In this document: piece after piece, positions 46,648-54,589 of the stretch | Numbering within the stretch: the stretch's first letter is position 1 | Layout: each line of letters begins with the position of its first letter | Source of the DNA: Massilia sp. H6 | Lineage (GTDB): Bacteria > Pseudomonadota > Gammaproteobacteria > Burkholderiales > Burkholderiaceae_D | DNA: 64,000 bases | Reading direction: 5' to 3' | NCBI RefSeq assembly: GCF_024802625.1 | Contig: NZ_CP103372.1 | Location: forward strand, 62,001 to 126,000 | Translations under genes and position numbers: made by a program | Notes under the pieces: generated by a model | Told to the model about the DNA's origin: nothing | Databases searched by the model: none | Seen by the model: the letters and a program-made list of their open reading frames with translations, nothing else

Positions 46648-49155
46648 ATGTCGAACAAGAATCTGGCGGGCGTCGGCCCGTCCATCATGAGCCTGCCGAT
46701 CGAGGGGATGACCTGTGCGTCCTGCGTCGGGCGGGTGGAAGCGGCACTCCGAAAGGTCGATGGCGTGGGCAGCGTCGCGGTCAACCTCGCAACGGAGCGC
46801 GCGGAAGTACGACCCAGCAGAAACGGTACAGTCGACCGTACTGCCTTGGTGCAGGCGATCGAGAAGGCTGGCTATGATGTTCCTGCTCAGACGATCGAAC
46901 TATCTGTCGAGGGCATGACCTGCGCGTCCTGCGTCGGGCGCGTCGAGCGTGCGCTCCAGGCCGTGCCAGGCGTGACTCAGGCCACGGTGAACCTGGCCAC
47001 GGAGCGTGCGACGGTACGGGGTACGGCATCGACCGACGCCCTGGTGGAAGCTATCGACAAAGCCGGCTACGACGCCCGTATCCTCGACGCCCTTGCCCGG
47101 TCTGGCGATGACGACGCTGCGTCGAGAAAGGACGCGGAGCGGCTGTCGATCAAGCGCGACCTGGTGATTGCGTCCGCTCTTGCGTTGCCCGTGTTCATTC
47201 TCGAAATGGGCCCACACCTGATTCCGTCCATGCACCATTGGGTAATGGACACTCTCGGCAGAGAGTCGAGCTGGTACCTGCAGTTCCTGCTGACTACGCT
47301 GGTGCTACTGGTCCCGGGGCGCCGCTTTTATACGAAAGGTTTCCCCGCGCTGCTGCGGCTGGCACCCGACATGAATTCACTCGTGGCGGTCGGTACGCTG
47401 GCAGCGTACGCGTACTCAGTGGTGGCCACATTCACGCCTGGCGTGCTGCCGGCTGGCACGGTCAACGTCTACTTCGAAGCAGCTGCCGTGATCGTGGCGC
47501 TGATCCTTCTGGGACGATTTCTCGAAGCCCGGGCAAAGGGACGGACTTCACAGGCAATCCAGCGGTTGGTGGGCCTGCAGCCCAAAGTTGCCCACGTGGT
47601 GCGCAGCGGGCGCCCAATCGATATACCCATTGGCGATGTCGTAGCTGACGATATCGTCGAGGTACGCCCAGGCGAGCGTGTTCCAGTCGACGGAGAGGTC
47701 ACCGGCGGCGACAGTTACGTCGACGAATCCATGATCACCGGCGAGCCCATCCCGGTACAGAAACGGGCTGGGAGTGCGGTGGTAGGCGGGACCGTCAATC
47801 AGAGGGGCGCCTTTACTCTGCGGGCCACGGCGGTGGGCGGGCACACCGTGCTTGCCCAGATCATTCGCCTGGTCGAGCAGGCCCAAGGCTCCAAATTGCC
47901 GATCCAGGCTGTCGTCGACAGGGTAACGATGTGGTTCGTACCGGCCGTAATGATTGCTGCCTCGATCACCTTCCTGGTCTGGCTGGCCTTTGGCCCTTCA
48001 CCAGCGCTGAATTTTGCCTTGGTGAACGCCGTTGCAGTGCTCATCATTGCTTGTCCTTGCGCCATGGGATTAGCGACACCGACGTCGATCATGGTCGGTA
48101 CCGGGCGCGGCGCGGAGCTGGGGGTGTTGTTTCGAAAGGGCGAGGCGCTGCAACTGTTGAAGGACGCCAAAGTGGTGGCCATGGACAAAACCGGAACCCT
48201 GACCGAAGGGAAACCAGTGCTGACCGATCTCGAAGTTGTTGACACTTTCGTGCGAGCCGATGTATTGGCCCACATTGCGGCCGTGGAATCGCGCTCAGAA
48301 CACCCGATTGCCCGCGCTATTGTCGAGGCTGCGGAGAAAGAAGGCCTTGGGCTTGCCGCGCCAGCCGAGTTTGAGTCCGTCACCGGTATGGGCGTGTGTG
48401 CCAATGTCGACGGCGTGCGCGTGGAGATCGGTGCAGACCGCTACATGCGGTCGCTGGGCCTGGATGTCGGGACGTTCGCGCAAACCGCCGAGAGGCTGGG
48501 TCGCGAAGGAAAATCGCCGCTTTACGCAGCAGTCGATGGGCGCCTGGCGGCGATCATCGCCGTCGCCGACCCGATCAAGGAGAGCACGCCAGCTGCGATC
48601 TCGACGCTGCATCAGCTGGGTCTAAAGGTCGCGATGATCACCGGAGATAACGAACGTACCGCCAGGGCGATCGCTGCACGTCTCGGTATCGACGAGGTTG
48701 TTGCTGAGGTACTACCCGAAGGTAAAGTCGAAGCGATCCGGCGCCTTCGCGCTGCGCACGGGTCCGTGGCTTATGTGGGCGATGGCATCAATGATGCGCC
48801 GGCGTTGGCCGAGGCGGAGGTGGGCCTTGCGATTGGCACTGGTACCGACATTGCGATGGAAGCTGCGGACGTGGTACTGATGTCAGGCAGTTTGCAAGGC
48901 GTACCCAACGCCATTGCGCTATCGAAAGCGACCATCGGTAACATCCGCCAGAATCTTTTCTGGGCTTTCGCCTACAACACTGCCTTGATTCCCGTGGCAG
49001 CCGGCATGCTGTACCCAGTCAATGGCGTCTTGCTGTCGCCGGTCTTTGCCGCCGGCGCGATGGCATTGTCCAGCGTTTTCGTCCTGGGCAATGCGTTGCG
49101 CCTGCGGGGCTTCAGGCTGCCGCTACTGGTGAATGAAAAGGGAGAAAACAGATGA
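46648..49155 (+). CDS. copA: Cu(I) P1B-type ATPase CopA
   Basis: The product is about 835 residues from the ATG at 46648, which has AGGAAGG upstream and fits the CueR transcript start. Two N-terminal heavy-metal-associated domains each carry [12 protein letters not shown] (about residues 17-28 and 84-95). The ATPase has [21 protein letters not shown] and GDGINDAP. It exports Cu(I) from the cytoplasm. Its stop overlaps the cueR start, so the sensor is made with the pump, a self-limiting arrangement. Confidence 0.96.
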   Translation: MSNKNLAGVGPSIMSLPIEGMTCASCVGRVEAALRKVDGVGSVAVNLATERAEVRPSRNGTVDRTALVQAIEKAGYDVPAQTIELSVEGMTCASCVGRVERALQAVPGVTQATVNLATERATVRGTASTDALVEAIDKAGYDARILDALARSGDDDAASRKDAERLSIKRDLVIASALALPVFILEMGPHLIPSMHHWVMDTLGRESSWYLQFLLTTLVLLVPGRRFYTKGFPALLRLAPDMNSLVAVGTLAAYAYSVVATFTPGVLPAGTVNVYFEAAAVIVALILLGRFLEARAKGRTSQAIQRLVGLQPKVAHVVRSGRPIDIPIGDVVADDIVEVRPGERVPVDGEVTGGDSYVDESMITGEPIPVQKRAGSAVVGGTVNQRGAFTLRATAVGGHTVLAQIIRLVEQAQGSKLPIQAVVDRVTMWFVPAVMIAASITFLVWLAFGPSPALNFALVNAVAVLIIACPCAMGLATPTSIMVGTGRGAELGVLFRKGEALQLLKDAKVVAMDKTGTLTEGKPVLTDLEVVDTFVRADVLAHIAAVESRSEHPIARAIVEAAEKEGLGLAAPAEFESVTGMGVCANVDGVRVEIGADRYMRSLGLDVGTFAQTAERLGREGKSPLYAAVDGRLAAIIAVADPIKESTPAAISTLHQLGLKVAMITGDNERTARAIAARLGIDEVVAEVLPEGKVEAIRRLRAAHGSVAYVGDGINDAPALAEAEVGLAIGTGTDIAMEAADVVLMSGSLQGVPNAIALSKATIGNIRQNLFWAFAYNTALIPVAAGMLYPVNGVLLSPVFAAGAMALSSVFVLGNALRLRGFRLPLLVNEKGENR

Positions 49156-49616
49156 ACATCGGTGAAGCATCCAAGGCATCAGGCGTGTCAGCCAAGATGA
49201 TCCGCTACTACGAGGACACCGGGCTGATCCCACCCGCGGCCCGCACCGAGTCGGGCTACCGTGCATATGCACGGAACGATGTGCACCGCTTGGGTTTTAT
49301 CCGCCGTGCACGGGATCTCGGGTTTTCGGTAGCAGAAATTGGGGAATTGCTCAGCTTGTGGAGCGATCGCGCACGGCAAAGCGCTGACGTTAAACGTCTG
49401 GCGCAGGCCCACATTGTCGAGCTTGAAAAGCGGATTGAAAGTCTGCGGGAAATGGCGGACACCTTGCAGGAGCTGGTCAGCTGTTGCGCAGGTGATGAGA
49501 GACCGGAATGTCCGATTTTAGCTAAGCTCGAACATCCTGACGATGGTGATGCGAAATCTCAGCTGCAGCCAGGCATGACGTCTGTCTTCCGCAGCATGGC
49601 GTCGGCCGGAAATTAA
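49152..49616 (+). CDS. cueR: Cu(I)-responsive MerR-family activator CueR
   Basis: The product is 154 residues. The winged helix-turn-helix is [28 protein letters not shown]. Cys112 and Cys120 ([14 protein letters not shown]) match the linear Cu(I)-binding pair of CueR. A tail of about 25 residues beyond the usual end ([16 protein letters not shown]...) is extra. It lies in the copA transcript, overlapping its stop, and should activate copA, copZ and the ATPase at 28849. Confidence 0.94.
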   Translation: MNIGEASKASGVSAKMIRYYEDTGLIPPAARTESGYRAYARNDVHRLGFIRRARDLGFSVAEIGELLSLWSDRARQSADVKRLAQAHIVELEKRIESLREMADTLQELVSCCAGDERPECPILAKLEHPDDGDAKSQLQPGMTSVFRSMASAGN

Positions 49617-49675
49617 CTGGAACCGCGCTCCAGGCTGTGCGGCTTGGGAACCGGGGCCTTTAATGAGCGCAACAA

Positions 49676-49739
49676 CAGGTCCCCGCCGGGGATGAGGTCC
49701 GTATGCCCGGACGTGCACCCCGGCGGGGGGCAGGGACCT
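49676..49739. terminator. nested hairpin between convergent cueR and copZ
   Basis: Outer arms CCCCGCCGGGG (49681-49691) and CCCCGGCGGGG (49718-49728) flank an inner GTCCG/CGGAC hairpin (49697-49712), with further pairing AGGTCCC/GGGACCT outside. The very stable structure lies between the ends of two convergent genes and probably terminates both. Confidence 0.65.
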
Positions 49740-49933
49740 TATAAAGCCCGCGGGGGGAAACCTGCTTCGGTCAGAGCGTGCTCGAGTTCGGCGCGTGTAG
49801 CAGAGGCCACAACTTGCACGGTACGCTTCGGAGGATCAGCAGTTACCTGTGCATTCGCGTCGACCGACTGAATAGCCCTCGTGACGCCGCGCGCACAACC
49901 GCCGCAGGTCATGTTGTCGATGTGAAACTCCAT
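49739..49933 (-). CDS. copZ: CopZ-like cytosolic copper chaperone
   Basis: The product is 64 residues, one heavy-metal-associated domain with MTCGGCARGVTRAI, the GMTCxxC-type Cu(I) site near residues 8-14. GGAGG precedes the ATG. It would deliver Cu(I) to CopA and buffer free copper. A CueR-type promoter lies directly upstream, so it is a member of the same regulon although divergent from it. Confidence 0.92.
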   Translation of the reverse strand: MEFHIDNMTCGGCARGVTRAIQSVDANAQVTADPPKRTVQVVASATRAELEHALTEAGFPPRAL

Positions 49934-49963
49934 ACAAACCTCCTTATTTAAAGTGTGAGAAGA

Positions 49964-49994
49964 AGCGTAGGGCTTCCAACGGTAGGAAGGTCAA
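49964..49994 (-). promoter_or_regulatory. CueR-type promoter for copZ
   Basis: On the minus strand TTGACC (49994-49989) and TACGCT (49969-49964) are separated by 19 bp with the dyad ACCTTCC ... GGAAG. It matches the promoter in front of copA ATPase. The predicted transcript begins about 25-30 bases before the copZ ATG. Confidence 0.83.
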
Positions 49995-50156
49995 GAGCTT
50001 CCCGAAACGCGCGAATCCAAGCTGTTCGGTCGCTTCGACTTCTGGGGTATGGGCGTAGCAATGACGGAGGGCCTACTGAATCGCCTGTTCGCACCGCTCG
50101 GCTACATAGTGCCGACCGAGGCTGAGCCAAACTATTTCGAGCAACCGAATAGTTGA
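49986..50156 (+). other. unidentified gene fragment in a 530-bp gap
   Basis: An open frame of 56 codons without a credible start reads KLFGRFDFWGMGVAMTEG, LFAPLGYIVPTEAEP and FEQPNS before a TGA at 50154. Codon usage looks coding, and the frame stays open for about 65 more codons after the TGA. It may be the tail of a gene lost when the copper block joined the plasmid backbone. I do not recognise the family. The rest of the gap (50157-50419) shows nothing I can identify. Confidence 0.4.
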
Positions 50157-50419
50157 CCCATCTCGGACTGGCTCACAAACCAGCGTCCGCGAGAGCCGGG
50201 GCGGCCGCATGTGGCCAAGTGCCTGATTGCAGTGTTAGAAATTCAAATTTCCGCTAGCAGAAGCCCGAGGTTGTTCTCTGCACATTCGACCTATGCGAGT
50301 CAAGAACGTGAGGCTCCAGGTGTGTTATGTATGATGATCGATGAGGCACAGTAGGCCGCACTGCAATAGAAGATGTTGTTTATAAGCACTTTTCCACTGC
50401 TCCTAGGCTAGGGTTCACG

Positions 50420-50428
50420 TGGTATACT
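50420..50428 (+). promoter_or_regulatory. extended -10 promoter element
   Basis: TGGTATACT (TGn plus TATACT) lies about 35 bases before the ATG at 50463, which also has a strong AAGGAGG ribosome site. No good -35 is visible, as is usual for extended -10 promoters. Confidence 0.5.
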
Positions 50429-50462
50429 GAATGCTAGCGATACAAACTGCCAAGGAGGCACC

Positions 50463-50660
50463 ATGTTTGCATTCAGCCCGGTTTTCTCTCGTGAAGACGT
50501 GCGTCGCGTCGGCGAGAAGATGAACGGCAACTCGCCCCCCCAACTTTCTGATCGAACCAGAAAACTTCTTACTACTGTCCAATTCTCAAGCGGCGATCTT
50601 GTCAAAGCAACATCGGGCGCTGTAATTGAAACCTCGTTGGAACTACAGAAGGGCAAGTAA
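50463..50660 (+). CDS. hypothetical small protein
   Basis: The product is 65 residues, soluble, with no signal or membrane segment. AAGGAGG lies nine bases or less before the ATG, so translation is likely. It contains SREDVRRVGEKMNGNSPPQLSD and ends SLELQKGK. The next gene starts four bases after its stop. Together they look like a two-gene unit. Family unknown. Confidence 0.6.
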   Translation: MFAFSPVFSREDVRRVGEKMNGNSPPQLSDRTRKLLTTVQFSSGDLVKATSGAVIETSLELQKGK

Positions 50661-50663
50661 CAT

Positions 50664-51203
50664 TTGCAATATCTTTATCCACTTCTGGTTTCTGGTCCCA
50701 ACGATGTTCCGGGCGCGCTAGCTTACTTCGTATATAAGCGAAGCAAAGTGGAATGGCGTGACAAATTCGTCCTTGATCATGGTCGTCAACCCTCTCCGGA
50801 CGAGGAAAAGGAATTCGTCAGGATTTTGGCACTTCCAGAAAGTGTAGCAAGCTTCAAGCAGCGAGGGGAACAACTAGCTACGCTGTTTGCGAACAAGCTG
50901 CTTGAAGAAAAAATGGCAGTTCTTGCTGCCGAAGTTGTGCAGTCTGAACTAGCGACCAAATTTACTTCGCTTGAGTCCCAAGTCGCATCGTCCATGACTC
51001 GCATTGAGGCCCGGTTCGACGAAAAGAAAACACTTGGCGGCTGGTTACGCGATATCGGCACCTCATTGATTTCTGGCTTCGGCTTGATCATCATTCTTGG
51101 TGCCGCAGCGCTGGGGTATGCCATGCTCAGCAAGATGAACTCCTCACTGGAGGAGGCAGCCGGGGTCGGTACACCCAAGGACCAAGCAGCTGCAGCGAAA
51201 TAA
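50664..51203 (+). CDS. coiled-coil membrane protein, partner of the gene at 50463
   Basis: The product is 179 residues from a TTG start directly after the previous gene. The N-terminal part has YFVYKRSKVEWRDKFVLDHGRQPSPDEEKEF, a motif (YKR..K..W...F....GR.P...E) that I believe recurs in small bacterial conflict-related proteins. This is followed by a helical coiled-coil region (about 70-125), a membrane segment (about 136-157, LISGFGLIIILGAAALGYAML) and a short tail. It is probably anchored in the inner membrane. Function unknown. Confidence 0.6.
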   Translation: MQYLYPLLVSGPNDVPGALAYFVYKRSKVEWRDKFVLDHGRQPSPDEEKEFVRILALPESVASFKQRGEQLATLFANKLLEEKMAVLAAEVVQSELATKFTSLESQVASSMTRIEARFDEKKTLGGWLRDIGTSLISGFGLIIILGAAALGYAMLSKMNSSLEEAAGVGTPKDQAAAAK

Positions 51204-51608
51204 TCGCGCATTGGCCGCGATTTCCGACTACCTCATCTACCGTACGATACCGATGGCCCCAGCGTAGCCTTTGCTTATCTATCGTAGCTTCTCCAATAAC
51301 GACGAAGTACGCAGTTCAGTTAAGAATCTCAGGTATTGCATTTCAGCCACTGCAAGTACCCCGGAGACGACGGGCCTACGCCAAACAAGTCCCTGCGACT
51401 TTCGCGCGCGAAAGTGTGTAGCTTGAGATTTCAAAGTTGCTACATGTGCTCTCTCGCTCTCGCGTGTCCGAGGAATACAAATTCGATGGCCCAGCTAGGT
51501 GAAATGTGCATCGTCTTCCGCGCCTGAACGTGGCTATACAGTCAGCGCTATACTGGAGCCGGTAGACAAACAGCTCGGAGAATGTCGCTACATTTCGGAG
51601 GTCAGAAG
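51204..51608. other. intergenic region with palindrome copy 1
   Basis: About 400 bases without a convincing gene. It holds the first copy of the 18-bp palindrome (51398-51415). Two CTATAC blocks near 51531-51553 may belong to the promoter of the gene at 51609. Confidence 0.45.
51398..51415. repeat. 18-bp perfect palindrome, copy 1
   Basis: ACTTTCGCGCGCGAAAGT, identical to the cores at 53490 and 60044. It is a candidate operator or protein-binding site of the plasmid backbone. Confidence 0.75.
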
Positions 51609-52079
51609 ATGAGCTTACAAGATGCCGTAGACGTGCTGAGCGACCAAGCCGCTGGCCGACTAGTGCAGAGCCGATCCCAGCTGATTTCCGCCGCCCTCGC
51701 GCTAGAAACAGTAAGTTTTGACACAACCAGCCGGGATCTCCTCGACGCGGCAGCAGGACTCAATTTGCTTGCAAGGGGAGGCGACCTACTGCTTGATCAA
51801 AAGGGACAAGAGCGCGCAGCCCATTTGGCGATGGTGGTCACGGCACTGCATTGGCGCGCACAGCACGGCTATACTGGCCGAGACGGTTTGATTGTGTTTT
51901 TCGGCGGCAAGGTGCAAGGCTGGGTAGATGAATTACGCAATCCCGAACATTGGCGGGATGGCTGCATTGCCGTGAATGAACTAGGCGATTCCTGGGTAGC
52001 GACCGGTGGAAACGAACAGAATGGCGCCAAAAGTTGGGAGCCCGAATGGACCGATGGTCGGCGCCTTACGACCAGCTAA
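51609..52079 (+). CDS. hypothetical plasmid protein
   Basis: The product is about 156 residues from the ATG at 51609, preceded by GGAGG at 51597-51601. The N-terminal half is helical (LQDAVDVLSDQAAGRLVQSR). The C-terminal half has a compact beta-like segment (GLIVFFGGKVQGWVDELRNP and WVATGGNEQNGAKSWEPEW). No known domain is recognised. It is a lone gene, convergent with the small minus-strand genes that follow. Confidence 0.55.
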   Translation: MSLQDAVDVLSDQAAGRLVQSRSQLISAALALETVSFDTTSRDLLDAAAGLNLLARGGDLLLDQKGQERAAHLAMVVTALHWRAQHGYTGRDGLIVFFGGKVQGWVDELRNPEHWRDGCIAVNELGDSWVATGGNEQNGAKSWEPEWTDGRRLTTS

Positions 52080-52147
52080 CTGGTCAATAATCCAGTGAAG
52101 GAAATTCATTGGAGCACTGAATCGCAACATCACATTCGTTGGGCCAC

Positions 52148-52372
52148 CTAAGGTGTGAACTGCGGCAAGCCATGCGCCCGCGTATCCCGCAACCACGCTT
52201 GCGGTAAAACGTCGCAGTCAAACATCTCCATGTCGGGCGTAAGCATGAGAATGCCCCACGGGGCATGCCGTTGCTGATAGCTGCTCCCCAGGCCGATGCC
52301 AATACTGCGGTCACCGGCTCGTTCCACTAACGCATATCCTGGATCCGAAGCATGCTCGGGAAAACGCCTCAA
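52148..52372 (-). CDS. hypothetical protein downstream of the SOS-controlled gene
   Basis: The product is about 74 residues from a TTG start; the frame is open for some 15 codons farther upstream (YFAWRLASLDWPLRRFPEHA). It contains GLGSSYQQRHAPWGILMLTPDMEMFDCDVLP. It lies 54 bp after the stop of the next upstream gene and in the same frame, so it may be cotranscribed with it. No family recognised. The true start is unsure. Confidence 0.4.
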   Translation of the reverse strand: MRRFPEHASDPGYALVERAGDRSIGIGLGSSYQQRHAPWGILMLTPDMEMFDCDVLPQAWLRDTRAHGLPQFTP

Positions 52373-52426
52373 GGGCCAGTCGAGGGAGGCGAGCCGCCAT
52401 GCAAAGTAGCATAATCCGGTGCCAGT

Positions 52427-52747
52427 TCAGCTGTCAGCGTCATCGTTAACGACTTGGACGTACCAAGACTGCACCGTGCATTCTTTCGTTGTATTGTCGA
52501 GTTCAAAGCCGCTGATCGTCATGCAACCGTCCCCAATCCAACGCACCACTGCATCGCGCAGGCGGGGCAGCACGTCTGCACCGACCTTTATATCGCGTAG
52601 AACAGCATAGGTCATGCTGCGGCGGAAGTCCTGGTCATACTGTTCGGTCAAGGTAAGATAGCCCATGTGTACAGGCTGGGCTGTTATAGACCGATGGCGG
52701 GGAAGGGGTCTGCCATCTTCGAATAGCTGAGCGACACGGACGAACAT
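52427..52747 (-). CDS. SOS-regulated hypothetical protein
   Basis: The product is about 106 residues from the ATG at 52747 (MFVRVAQLFEDGRPL); a GTG at 52774 would lie inside the LexA box and is unlikely. The sequence has RHRSITAQPVHMGYLTLTEQYDQDF and DVLPRLRDAVVRWIGDGCMTISGFEL, with no motif I know. The LexA-type box upstream suggests DNA-damage induction. Such genes on plasmids are often found near error-prone polymerase cassettes, but none is seen here. Confidence 0.55.
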   Translation of the reverse strand: MFVRVAQLFEDGRPLPRHRSITAQPVHMGYLTLTEQYDQDFRRSMTYAVLRDIKVGADVLPRLRDAVVRWIGDGCMTISGFELDNTTKECTVQSWYVQVVNDDADS

Positions 52748-52758
52748 GACATACACAA

Positions 52759-52778
52759 TGCTGTATAAAAACACAGTA
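52759..52778 (-). promoter_or_regulatory. LexA (SOS) box
   Basis: On the minus strand the sequence is TACTGTGTTTTTATACAGCA, matching the LexA pattern CTGT-N8-ACAG with TA flanks. It overlaps a TATACT that could be the -10. It lies 12 bases before the ATG at 52747. Confidence 0.75.
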
Positions 52779-53021
52779 TAGCAGATGCCTGATTGTCAAA
52801 GCATCTGTGGCAAGGCAATCGCGGCCAGGCACACAAACCACACGTCTACCATCATTCTCCCCATTCTACGCACCCTTCATGGACGGCGCCGATAACTGCG
52901 GGGCCCTCTGGTAAAGTTGACCCTCAACGGTACAAACACGTGATAGTTTTCGTGGCTTGCTTTATAATTACTGTTTTACAACTTTTTGTGGCATCCACTT
53001 CGATACTGCCTTTAACAAATC

Positions 53022-53477
53022 ATGCTTAGAACCGAACAGAAGGCAGCGATTCGTCAAGGCTTTGAGATGGGCTTCTCGGACACACGTATTGCCCGTAGTG
53101 TTGAAGGCATCAATCACATGCAGGTGTTCAACTACCGGCATAAGCTGAAGATACCGACGAGTGATATCGTCAACAGGCGTTACGACATCTGGACTCAGCT
53201 CATCTACAAGGGTGTGAGCATCGGCCAAATTGCCAGGATGTATGACGTCACCGAAAAGAGCATCAAAGTCCTGCTCTGGAAAAATCGTGACATATCTCTG
53301 GTCGAAGCAAAGGCCCAGGTGTTGAAGCTCCGGGAAGAAAACCAGTTACTCGAGTTGGGAGACGGTATTCCAAGCCTCGGTCAGCTCGGTCTTCAGTTCA
53401 CACCGATCTCGCCGGGAGAAAAACCTACGGAAGAGGCGCTTGGCGACCAAGAGACCGAGGGACAAAAGGCCGGGTAG
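53022..53477 (+). CDS. plasmid protein with two helix-turn-helix regions
   Basis: The product is 151 residues. Two helix-turn-helix-like segments are seen: SDTRIARSVEGINHMQVFNYRHKL (about 19-42) and SIGQIARMYDVTEKSIKVLLWKNRD (about 66-90). A leucine-rich coiled coil (LVEAKAQVLKLREENQLLEL) follows, fit for dimerisation. A TATAAT box lies at 52963-52968. A copy of the 18-bp palindrome begins 13 bases after its stop, so it could be the protein that binds these sites. That link is inference. Confidence 0.65.
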   Translation: MLRTEQKAAIRQGFEMGFSDTRIARSVEGINHMQVFNYRHKLKIPTSDIVNRRYDIWTQLIYKGVSIGQIARMYDVTEKSIKVLLWKNRDISLVEAKAQVLKLREENQLLELGDGIPSLGQLGLQFTPISPGEKPTEEALGDQETEGQKAG

Positions 53478-53484
53478 CAAACCT

Positions 53485-53512
53485 GCTCGACTTTCGCGCG
53501 CGAAAGTCGAGC
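53485..53512. repeat. 18-bp palindrome, copy 2, extended to 28 bp
   Basis: The core ACTTTCGCGCGCGAAAGT (53490-53507) is extended by GCTCG on the left and CGAGC on the right, making a 28-bp perfect palindrome just after the helix-turn-helix gene. Confidence 0.75.
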
Positions 53513-53610
53513 GTGATCTCCAAACATACCAGGTTCCTGCAACGACCGATCATCCTGGCACCCGCCGTCGCCCCACGACGCGGATCTCGATCAACCGGCG
53601 TGACCGCCAA

Positions 53611-54213
53611 TCACTGTTCATTGCGTGGACGGCCACACACTTCGATCAAGCGCGTGTCCGGATGCGGATGGTGGTCTCCTTCTTCCTGATAGCCTTTCAG
53701 GAACTCGTGCCAGTGCCGCGCAACGGTTTCCTTCATTGCCCCACATCCGACCAGCCGGACGGCGATCCGGTCCGCGTCGAGCTCGCGCGCCGCCGCGCCG
53801 CTATCGGTCCAGCGCGTCCAGAACCGGTAGGCGTCCAGTCGCGCCACATGGCCGACCTCGTGGGCAAGAATGAAGCGCACATCGTTATCGCTGAATTTTT
53901 CGGGGTCGAGCATCCCGGGTGAGACGACGATGACGGCATTACCGGAGAACGCGCCGGCCGCCGCTGCGGCACTGCCGATGACGAAGGTCGGATTGAGTCG
54001 AAGACGCAGCCGGCGCGCATAGTCGTCGACTTCCTGGACGATAAATTGTTCGCGCGCAGTGGCGGCGCCCATGCGTGGGCCGAGCTTCTGATAGACCTGG
54101 TGGGGCCAGTCATAAAGCATCGCCAGCAGCGCGGCCGAGTAGACCGTGTTCGCGATCCTGCCTGTAAATCGCCCCTTTTTTTTGGCCGGCATTGCCGGCG
54201 CTGCAGCCGTCAC
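53611..54213 (-). CDS. M48-type zinc metalloprotease in the transfer operon
   Basis: The product is 200 residues from a GTG at 54213; an ATG at 54192 is an alternative, and neither has a clear ribosome site. A membrane segment (about 20-35, IANTVYSAALLAMLYDW) precedes the protease fold. The zinc motif HEVGH (FILAHEVGHVARLD, about 132-145) and the downstream ELDADRIAV are intact. It is the last gene of a run beginning at traC, after two small proteins. It could process envelope or pilus proteins; substrate unknown. Confidence 0.8.
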   Translation of the reverse strand: MTAAAPAMPAKKKGRFTGRIANTVYSAALLAMLYDWPHQVYQKLGPRMGAATAREQFIVQEVDDYARRLRLRLNPTFVIGSAAAAAGAFSGNAVIVVSPGMLDPEKFSDNDVRFILAHEVGHVARLDAYRFWTRWTDSGAAARELDADRIAVRLVGCGAMKETVARHWHEFLKGYQEEGDHHPHPDTRLIEVCGRPRNEQ

Positions 54214-54224
54214 GCGCTAGGCCG

Positions 54225-54407
54225 TCAACGGCGCCATGGCCCGTCACCCGTGCCGAAGTTGCGGCCACGGATGTCGACATTACCCACCATCGGCGTCCCA
54301 TCGATGTTCATGCCCGTTGAATGCCCCAGGTCCGGCCCTCGGCTCGGGCGGTAAGTCGTCCCCAGGCTGAACAACTTCGGAATTTTCGAGAACCATTTTT
54401 TAAACAT
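54225..54407 (-). CDS. hypothetical small protein between traG and the M48 gene
   Basis: The product is 60 residues with GAGG before the ATG. It starts with MFKKWFSKIPKLFS (amphipathic) and continues in a Gly/Arg/Pro-rich tail (DLGHSTGMNIDGTPMVGN, RGRNFGTGDGPWRR). No domain recognised. It sits in the transfer operon with 11 bases to the next gene. Confidence 0.55.
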   Translation of the reverse strand: MFKKWFSKIPKLFSLGTTYRPSRGPDLGHSTGMNIDGTPMVGNVDIRGRNFGTGDGPWRR

Positions 54408-54416
54408 ATGACCTCC

Positions 54417-54551
54417 TCAAACGCTGCTGCGAGCCCACCAGGCGAGCAGCAGCACGACGATGGCGACACCGGCCGCTATCCAGGAATACTTCTCCTTTTT
54501 GCTGATCTTGTGCGCCGCGAGTGCAGCGAAAGCATTTTGCCTCTTGTTCAT
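54417..54551 (-). CDS. 44-residue membrane protein
   Basis: The reading from ATG at 54551 is MNKRQNAFAALAAHKISKKE and then KYSWIAAGVAIVVLLLAWWA, ending RSSV. A single C-terminal membrane segment is clear. GGGAGCAGG precedes the start. It lies between traG and the 60-residue gene with short gaps on both sides. It is probably a small membrane component of the transfer apparatus; no family is known to me. Confidence 0.6.
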   Translation of the reverse strand: MNKRQNAFAALAAHKISKKEKYSWIAAGVAIVVLLLAWWARSSV

Positions 54552-54589
54552 GACCTGCTCCCATGCTAACGGATTGAGAAAACAACGAC

